DNA of 64,000 bases from contig NZ_FZOF01000031.1 in the NCBI RefSeq assembly GCF_900188405.1, positions 41,467 to 105,466 on the forward strand, read 5' to 3'. Below the pieces are notes generated by a model. It was not told the origin of the DNA. It ran no database searches and saw only the letters and a list, made by a program, of their open reading frames with translations. The first letter of the stretch is position 1. Each line of letters starts with the position of its first letter. This stretch comes from Actinacidiphila glaucinigra (lineage in GTDB: Bacteria; Actinomycetota; Actinomycetes; Streptomycetales; Streptomycetaceae). The position numbers and the translations under genes are program-made. Below are positions 58,732 to 64,000 of this stretch, piece by piece.

Positions 58732-61647
58732 ATGACAGAGACGACGAGCGGCCCGGCACGGGGTTCCCGAGCCAAGGCCGGCAAGGCGGCCGCGGCGGCC
58801 CCCGCCGCCAAGGGCCTGCGCATCGAGCGCATCCACACCACCCCGGGGACGCACCCCTACGACGAGGTGGTCTGGGAGCGCCGTGACGTCGTCATGACCA
58901 ACTGGCGCGACGGCTCGATCAACTTCGAGCAGCGCGGCGTGGAGTTCCCCGACTCGTGGTCGGTGAACGCGGTCAACATCGTCACCAGCAAGTACTTCCG
59001 CGGCGCCGTCGGCTCCCCACAGCGGGAGAGCAGCCTCCGCCAGCTGATCGACCGCGTGGTCATGACGTACCGCAAGGCCGGCGAGGACCACGGCTACTTC
59101 GTGTCGCCCGACGACGCGGAGATCTTCGAGCACGAGCTCACCTGGGCCCTGCTCCACCAGGTCTTCAGCTTCAACTCCCCGGTCTGGTTCAACGTCGGCA
59201 CCGCGCAGCCGCAGCAGGTCTCGGCGTGCTTCATCCTCTCGGTCGACGACTCCATGGAGTCCATCCTCGACTGGTACAAGGAAGAGGGGATGATCTTCAA
59301 GGGCGGCTCCGGCGCCGGCCTGAACCTCTCCCGCATCCGCTCCTCCAAGGAGCTGCTCTCCTCCGGCGGCAACGCCTCCGGCCCCGTCTCCTTCATGCGC
59401 GGCGCCGACGCCTCCGCCGGCACCATCAAGTCCGGCGGCGCCACCCGCCGGGCGGCCAAGATGGTCGTCCTGGACGTCGACCACCCGGACGTCGAGGCCT
59501 TCATCGAGACCAAGGTGAAGGAGGAGGAGAAGATCCGCGCCCTGCGCGACGCGGGCTTCGACATGGACCTGGGCGGCGACGACATCGCGTCCGTCCAGTA
59601 CCAGAACGCCAACAACTCCGTGCGCGTGAACGAAGAGTTCATGAAGGCGTACGAGAACGGCGGCAAGTTCGGGCTGCGTGCCCGGATGACCGGCGAGGTC
59701 ATCGAGGAGGTCGACGCCAAGGCCCTCTTCCGCAGGCTGGCCGAGGCCGCCTGGGCCTGCGCCGACCCCGGCATCCAGTACGACGACGTCATCAACCACT
59801 GGCACACCACGCCGGAGACCGGCCGCATCACCGCGTCCAACCCGTGCAGCGAGTACATGCACCTGGACAACTCGTCCTGCAACCTCGCCTCGCTCAACCT
59901 GATGAAGTTCCTCGACGACGACGGCAAGGGCAACCAGCGCTTCGACGCCGTGCGCTTCGCCAAGGTCGTCGAGCTCGTCATCACCGCGATGGACATCTCC
60001 ATCTCCTTCGCGGACTTCCCGACCCAGAAGATCGGCGAGACCACCCGCGCCTTCCGCCAGCTGGGCGTCGGCTACGCCAACCTCGGCGCGCTGCTCATGG
60101 CGACCGGCCACGCCTACGACTCCGAGGGCGGCCGCGCGATCGCCGGTGCCATCACCTCCCTGATGACCGGCACCTCGTACAAGCGTTCCGCGGAGCTCGC
60201 CGCGGTCGTCGGCCCGTACGACGGCTACGCCCGCAACGCCACGGCCCACAAGCGCGTCATGAAGCAGCACTCCGACGCCAACGCCGTCGCCACGCGGATG
60301 GACGACCTGGACACCCCGGTCTGGGCCGCTGCCACCGAGGCCTGGCAGGACGTCCTGCGCCTCGGTGAGAAGAACGGATTCCGCAACGCGCAGGCCTCCC
60401 TGCTGGCCCCGACCGGCACCATCGGCCTGATGATGGACTGCGACACCACCGGCATCGAGCCCGACCTCGCCCTGGTCAAGTTCAAGAAGCTGGTCGGCGG
60501 CGGCTCCATGCAGATCGTGAACAACACGGTCCCGCAGGCCCTGCACCGCCTCGGCTACCAGCAGGAGCAGATCGAGGCGATCGTCGCCCACATCTCCGAG
60601 CACGGCAGCGTGCTCGACGCGCCCGGCCTGAAGCCCGAGCACTACGAGGTCTTCGACTGCGCCATGGGCGAGCGCTCCATCGCGCCGATGGGCCACGTCC
60701 GGATGATGGCCGCGACCCAGCCGTTCCTGTCCGGCGCCATCTCCAAGACGGTCAACATGCCGGAGTCGGCGAGCGTCGAGGAGATCGAGGAGATCTACTA
60801 CGAGGGCTGGAAGCTCGGCCTGAAGGCGCTCGCGATCTACCGCGACAACTGCAAGGTCGGCCAGCCGCTCTCCGCCAAGAAGAAGGCGGACGAGAAGAAG
60901 GCCGAGCAGGCGCCGGCGACCGCCCCCGCCGCCGTCGAGAAGGTCGTCGAGTACCGCCCGGTCCGCCGCCGGCTCCCCAAGGGCCGCCCGGGGATCACCA
61001 CCTCCTTCACGGTGGGCGGCGCCGAGGGCTACATGACCGCCAACTCCTACCCGGACGACGGTCTCGGCGAGGTCTTCCTGAAGATGTCCAAGCAGGGCTC
61101 GACCCTCGCGGGCATGATGGACGCCTTCTCCATCGCCGTCTCGGTGGGCCTGCAGTACGGCGTGCCGCTGGAGACCTACGTCTCGAAGTTCACCAACATG
61201 CGCTTCGAGCCGGCCGGCCTCACGGACGACCCGGACGTGCGGATGGCGCAGTCGATCGTCGACTACATCTTCCGCCGCCTGGCGCTGGACTTCCTGCCCT
61301 TCGAGACCCGCTCCGCCCTCGGCATCCACTCCGCCGACGAGCGCCAGCGCCACCTCGACACGGGCTCCTACGAGCCCGCCGCCGAGGAGGTCGACGTCGA
61401 GGGCCTGGCGCAGTCCGCCCCGCGCCAGACCGAGGCGCCCAAGCCGGCCGCCGCCGCGACGCCCGAGGCCGAGCCCGCCGCGGTGACCCCGGCGCCGAAG
61501 ACGGCGCACAACTCGACGGAGCTGCTGGAGATCCAGCTCGGCCTCAACGCCGACGCCCCGCTCTGCTTCTCCTGCGGCACGAAGATGCGCCGCGCGGGCA
61601 GCTGCTACCTGTGCGAGGGCTGCGGCTCCACCAGCGGCTGCAGCTGA
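58732..61647 (+). CDS. nrdJ: Vitamin B12-dependent (class II) ribonucleotide reductase NrdJ
   Basis: 971 aa from ATG 58732, with GGAGG upstream. The catalytic core includes ACFILSVDDSMESILDWYKE, FKGGSGAGLNLSRIRSSKE and the NPCSEYMHLDNSSCNLASLN block with the active-site Cys/Glu. LLAPTGTIGLMMDCDTTGIE follows in the barrel. A linker rich in Ala, Pro and Lys leads to the C-terminal redox cysteines (CFSCGTKMRRAGSCYLCEGC). It makes deoxyribonucleotides with adenosylcobalamin under any oxygen tension. It is cotranscribed with nrdR, and a very stable hairpin ends the operon. Confidence 0.96.
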   Translation: MTETTSGPARGSRAKAGKAAAAAPAAKGLRIERIHTTPGTHPYDEVVWERRDVVMTNWRDGSINFEQRGVEFPDSWSVNAVNIVTSKYFRGAVGSPQRESSLRQLIDRVVMTYRKAGEDHGYFVSPDDAEIFEHELTWALLHQVFSFNSPVWFNVGTAQPQQVSACFILSVDDSMESILDWYKEEGMIFKGGSGAGLNLSRIRSSKELLSSGGNASGPVSFMRGADASAGTIKSGGATRRAAKMVVLDVDHPDVEAFIETKVKEEEKIRALRDAGFDMDLGGDDIASVQYQNANNSVRVNEEFMKAYENGGKFGLRARMTGEVIEEVDAKALFRRLAEAAWACADPGIQYDDVINHWHTTPETGRITASNPCSEYMHLDNSSCNLASLNLMKFLDDDGKGNQRFDAVRFAKVVELVITAMDISISFADFPTQKIGETTRAFRQLGVGYANLGALLMATGHAYDSEGGRAIAGAITSLMTGTSYKRSAELAAVVGPYDGYARNATAHKRVMKQHSDANAVATRMDDLDTPVWAAATEAWQDVLRLGEKNGFRNAQASLLAPTGTIGLMMDCDTTGIEPDLALVKFKKLVGGGSMQIVNNTVPQALHRLGYQQEQIEAIVAHISEHGSVLDAPGLKPEHYEVFDCAMGERSIAPMGHVRMMAATQPFLSGAISKTVNMPESASVEEIEEIYYEGWKLGLKALAIYRDNCKVGQPLSAKKKADEKKAEQAPATAPAAVEKVVEYRPVRRRLPKGRPGITTSFTVGGAEGYMTANSYPDDGLGEVFLKMSKQGSTLAGMMDAFSIAVSVGLQYGVPLETYVSKFTNMRFEPAGLTDDPDVRMAQSIVDYIFRRLALDFLPFETRSALGIHSADERQRHLDTGSYEPAAEEVDVEGLAQSAPRQTEAPKPAAAATPEAEPAAVTPAPKTAHNSTELLEIQLGLNADAPLCFSCGTKMRRAGSCYLCEGCGSTSGCS

Positions 61648-61671
61648 CGCCGGGGCCTGATCGGGCCGTTC

Positions 61672-61714
61672 CGCGCGTGTCCCCCCGAAGCTCCGCTTCG
61701 GGGGGACACGCGCG
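61672..61714 (+). terminator. Strong terminator after nrdJ
   Basis: A perfect 20-bp stem: arms CGCGCGTGTCCCCCCGAAGC (61672-61691) and GCTTCGGGGGGACACGCGCG (61695-61714) around TCC, 25 nt after the stop codon. Confidence 0.85.
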
Positions 61715-61816
61715 TGTCGGGGGCCGTACGGGCGCGCGGCCGGCCGGCCGGCGGCCCCGTCCCGCCCCACCGCGCACTCGGCGGAATCCGGTGGCACGGA
61801 AAGTGGCACGCGCTTT

Positions 61817-61844
61817 CTATTCGGGCCCGCGCGGGCCCGAATAG
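61817..61844. repeat. 28-bp perfect palindrome upstream of the M20 peptidase gene
   Basis: The half CTATTCGGGCCCGC (61817-61830) is followed immediately by its exact complement to 61844, with no loop. It lies about 100 nt before the peptidase start. It could be an operator for a dimeric regulator or an additional terminator. AT-containing ends in a GC-rich region make chance less likely. Confidence 0.6.
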
Positions 61845-61939
61845 GGTCGAGGCGACTGCTGTCGAATTCCCGTGACAGGGAGGCCTTTCCCCCCTCCGGC
61901 GATCGGCGCCTTTCCTCCCCGTACGCCAAGGAGCCCCCG

Positions 61940-63307
61940 TTGTCCCCCGACCCCATCGCCGACACCGTCGCATCGCTGATCCCGGCGGCGCGGAGCGAAC
62001 TCGCGGAACTCGTCGGGTTCAGGTCGGTCGCGGACCCCGCTGTCGCACCCCCCGAGGAATGCCACAAGGCCGCGGCCTGGGTCGCCGGCGCCCTGCGGGA
62101 CGAAGGGTTCGCCGACGTACGCATCCTCGACATGCCCGACGGCCACCAGTCGGTGCTCGGGCACCTGCCGGGCCCGGCGGGGGCTCCCACGATCCTGCTG
62201 TACGCGCACTACGACGTCCAGCCGGCCCCGGACGAGCAGACTTGGCGGACGCCGCCGTTCGAGCTGGCCGAACGTGACGGACGCTGGTACGGACGGGGCA
62301 CCGCGGACTGCAAGGGCGCCGTGCTCATGCACCTCCTGGCCCTTCGCGCGCTCAAGGCGAACGGCGGCCTGCCGCTGAACGTCAAGGTGATCGTCGAGGG
62401 TTCCGAGGAGCAGGCGACGGGCGGTCTGGAACGGTACGCGCGGGCCCACCCGGAAGCGCTCGACGCGGACGTGATCCTCATCGGCGACGCGGGAAACTTC
62501 CGCTTCGGGACGCCGACCGTCACCGCGTCGCTGCGCGGCATCACGATGCTCCGGATCGGCGTCGAGACCCTCCGCGGCAACCTGCACTCCGGCCAGTTCG
62601 GCGGGGCCGCCCCCGACGCGCTCACCGCACTCGTCAAGATCCTTGGCTCGCTGGTGGACGAGGACGGAACGCCGCGGGTCGACGGGCTGGAGGCCGACGG
62701 AGAGTGGCGCGGCCTGACCTACCCGGAGACCGACTTCCGGGTGGACGGCGGGGTGCTGGACGGGGTCGGCCTCGTCGGTACCGGCTCCGTCGCGGACCGG
62801 CTCTGGGCGCGGCCGTCGGTGAGCGTGATGGGGATCGACTGCCCTCCCGTCGTGGGGGCCACGCCCTCGGTCCACGCGAGCGCGCGGGCGGCGATCAGCC
62901 TGCGCATCCCCCCGGGCGTCGACGCCGCGCGGGCCACGGAACTGCTGACCGCCCACATCGAGAAGCACACCCCGTGGGGCGCGCGGGTGTCGGTGGAGCA
63001 GGTCGCCCAGGGCGAGCCGTTCCTCGCCGACACCTCGAGCCCCGCCTACGCGGCCATGGCCGAGGCCATGCGCACGGCCTACAGCGGTCGCGACATGGAC
63101 ATCGCGGGGCTCGGCGGCGGGATCCCGCTGTGCAACACCCTCGCCTCCCTCTACCCCCGGGCCGAGATCCTCCTGATCGGGCTGTGCGAACCCGAGGCGC
63201 AGATCCACGCCGTGGACGAGAGCGTCTCCGTCGACGAACTGCGGCGCCTCGCCGTCGCCGAAGCCCATTTCATGCGCCTTTACGCGGGGAGAGGCGACCG
63301 GGCATAG
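61940..63307 (+). CDS. M20-family metallopeptidase/dipeptidase
   Basis: 455 aa from TTG 61940, chosen because AAGGAG lies 6 nt upstream and MSPDPIADTVASLIPAA is a normal M20 start; no ATG/GTG alternative fits. Metal ligands are visible in ILLYAHYDVQPAPDEQTWR (His, Asp), YGRGTADCKGAVLMHL (bridging Asp) and VIVEGSEEQATGGL (catalytic Glu pair). A lid domain interrupts the catalytic domain, and GIPLCNTLASLYP near the end carries late family residues. It probably hydrolyses dipeptides or related amides in the cytoplasm. It is a stand-alone gene. Confidence 0.88.
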   Translation: MSPDPIADTVASLIPAARSELAELVGFRSVADPAVAPPEECHKAAAWVAGALRDEGFADVRILDMPDGHQSVLGHLPGPAGAPTILLYAHYDVQPAPDEQTWRTPPFELAERDGRWYGRGTADCKGAVLMHLLALRALKANGGLPLNVKVIVEGSEEQATGGLERYARAHPEALDADVILIGDAGNFRFGTPTVTASLRGITMLRIGVETLRGNLHSGQFGGAAPDALTALVKILGSLVDEDGTPRVDGLEADGEWRGLTYPETDFRVDGGVLDGVGLVGTGSVADRLWARPSVSVMGIDCPPVVGATPSVHASARAAISLRIPPGVDAARATELLTAHIEKHTPWGARVSVEQVAQGEPFLADTSSPAYAAMAEAMRTAYSGRDMDIAGLGGGIPLCNTLASLYPRAEILLIGLCEPEAQIHAVDESVSVDELRRLAVAEAHFMRLYAGRGDRA

Positions 63308-63395
63308 CGGGCCGGAGTGGATCCTTGGAATTCGCGTGTCATCCCCGCAGGAAAGCGCGGCCGTTCTTACTGCGCGTCGCCCATTGGAGCACCTG

Positions 63396-63860
63396 GTGCG
63401 GAAATCACTTCTGCCCGCCGTATTCGCCACCGCTGCCCTCGGGGTGTTCGTCGTCGCACAGCCGCGGGGGTCCGACGCGCACGGGGCGCCGGCCGACGCC
63501 GCCCCCGCGGCCGGTCTGCGGATCGGCGCGGTCTGCTCGTCGGACATCGCGTACGCCACCGATGTCTCCTGCGGGCTGGGCGACTTCGGGGACGTGCGCT
63601 TCCGGTGCCCCGAGGGCACCTCGGCCACGCCGTGCCTGCGGACCCGCACCGTCACCCTGGAGAACACCGGCCGTACGCCCCTGCGGCTCGTCACCATCAG
63701 CGGTTCGGCGCCCGGCGAACGGCACGAGGCCGTCTCCGGCCTTGTGCGGCCCGGGGCCCGCACGGCCCTGGCCCCCGGGGCCGGCGACACCTACCTCTAC
63801 GACATCGTCCTGCGTTTCGACTCCGGCCCTGCCGAGGCGCGGGTCGTCGCCCTGTCCTGA
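63396..63860 (+). CDS. Secreted protein of unknown function
   Basis: 154 aa from GTG 63396, with GGAG 7 nt upstream; GTG 63336 would put 20 extra residues before the signal peptide. VRKSLLPAVFATAALGVFVV followed by AQPRGSDAHG is a Sec signal peptide with likely cleavage near SDA. The mature part has four cysteines (AVCSSD, VSCGLG, FRCPEGT, TPCLRT) that could form disulfides, and an immunoglobulin-like beta pattern (RTVTLENTGRTPLRLVTIS). No family is recognised. The gene is followed after 51 nt by a Ser/Thr kinase gene. Confidence 0.7.
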   Translation: MRKSLLPAVFATAALGVFVVAQPRGSDAHGAPADAAPAAGLRIGAVCSSDIAYATDVSCGLGDFGDVRFRCPEGTSATPCLRTRTVTLENTGRTPLRLVTISGSAPGERHEAVSGLVRPGARTALAPGAGDTYLYDIVLRFDSGPAEARVVALS

Positions 63861-63911
63861 GGCCGGCCGGCCGGCGGGACCCGTCAACCGATGACCAAGG
63901 AGAATCGCGCG

Positions 63912-64000
63912 ATGTCCGACCTCGGACGCCTGGTGGCCGGGAGGTACCGGCTGGTGGAGCGGATCGGCCGTGGTGGCATGGGCACGGTGTGGCGGGCCGA
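63912..64000 (+). CDS. Ser/Thr protein kinase, N-terminal fragment cut by the window edge
   Basis: Only 29 codons are visible, from ATG 63912 with AAGGAGA upstream; ATG 63891 in the same frame has no site. The sequence GRYRLVERIGRGGMGTVWRA is the glycine-rich loop of a Hanks-type kinase like that of the receptor kinase at 33837-35675. The remainder lies outside the window. Confidence 0.85.
   Translation, partial: MSDLGRLVAGRYRLVERIGRGGMGTVWRA

Noticed and set aside
58690..62190. Long minus-strand open frame opposite nrdJ
   Set aside because: Shadow of nrdJ. The composition (repeated Val-Asp-Leu-Gly and Arg-His runs) is not protein-like, and it spans a terminator and the start of another gene.

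Overview
The window is chromosomal DNA from a high-GC actinomycete, almost certainly Streptomyces. Coding regions end nearly every codon in G or C, GTG starts are common, and the gene order recA-recX-rny ... gluDCBA-two-component pair ... miaB-miaA-dapF-rsh-hflX ... dinG-lexA-nrdR-nrdJ matches, from memory, the conserved chromosome core of streptomycetes (the S. coelicolor SCO5769-SCO5805 neighbourhood). No plasmid, phage or CRISPR hallmarks are visible.

Layout. 1-12.7 kb holds stress and envelope functions: a broken DUF418 gene, an NhaA antiporter fused to a thioredoxin-like domain, a free-standing carrier-protein/TIGR02353-type membrane protein, a ClpC-like ATPase, two small membrane proteins (SHOCT and HdeD types) and two SpoIIE-type phosphatases. 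12.9-18.8 kb is the conserved recA region: a GDT1/TMEM165 transporter behind a predicted yybP-ykoY manganese riboswitch, DUF3046, an AI-2E family protein, recA (with a LexA-like operator), recX and RNase Y. 19.3-26.8 kb carries an FAD monooxygenase, the glutamate ABC importer gluABCD and a divergent response regulator/sensor kinase pair.

26.8-38.0 kb is the most accessory-looking part. A GntR/HutC regulator faces an ABC importer operon that ends in a HAD-(Ig-like)-EEP fusion carrying both a phosphomonoesterase-type and a phosphodiesterase-type catalytic domain. This is followed by a transmembrane Ser/Thr kinase whose extracellular domain is collinear with GluB, a TAXI-type binding protein, and two copies of a hairpin MITE-like element that flank the kinase gene. 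38.1-49.1 kb returns to conserved housekeeping genes: miaB, miaA, dapF, a RelA/SpoT homologue with an eroded synthetase region, an M1 peptidase and hflX. 49.1-54.6 kb holds a secreted protease and a compact NRPS-independent siderophore operon. 54.7-61.7 kb holds dinG, lexA and nrdR-nrdJ with their operators. 61.9-64 kb holds an M20 peptidase, a secreted protein and the start of another Ser/Thr kinase.

How the genes work together. LexA, RecA, RecX, DinG and the NrdR/NrdJ pair form a DNA-damage and nucleotide-supply theme with visible operators. GluABCD, its neighbouring two-component pair and the GluB-domain receptor kinase suggest linked uptake and sensing of glutamate or a related amino acid. 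The GntR-ABC-HAD/EEP operon looks like a self-contained phosphodiester scavenging route. Functions given for accessory genes are inferences from domains and context. No homology search was run.
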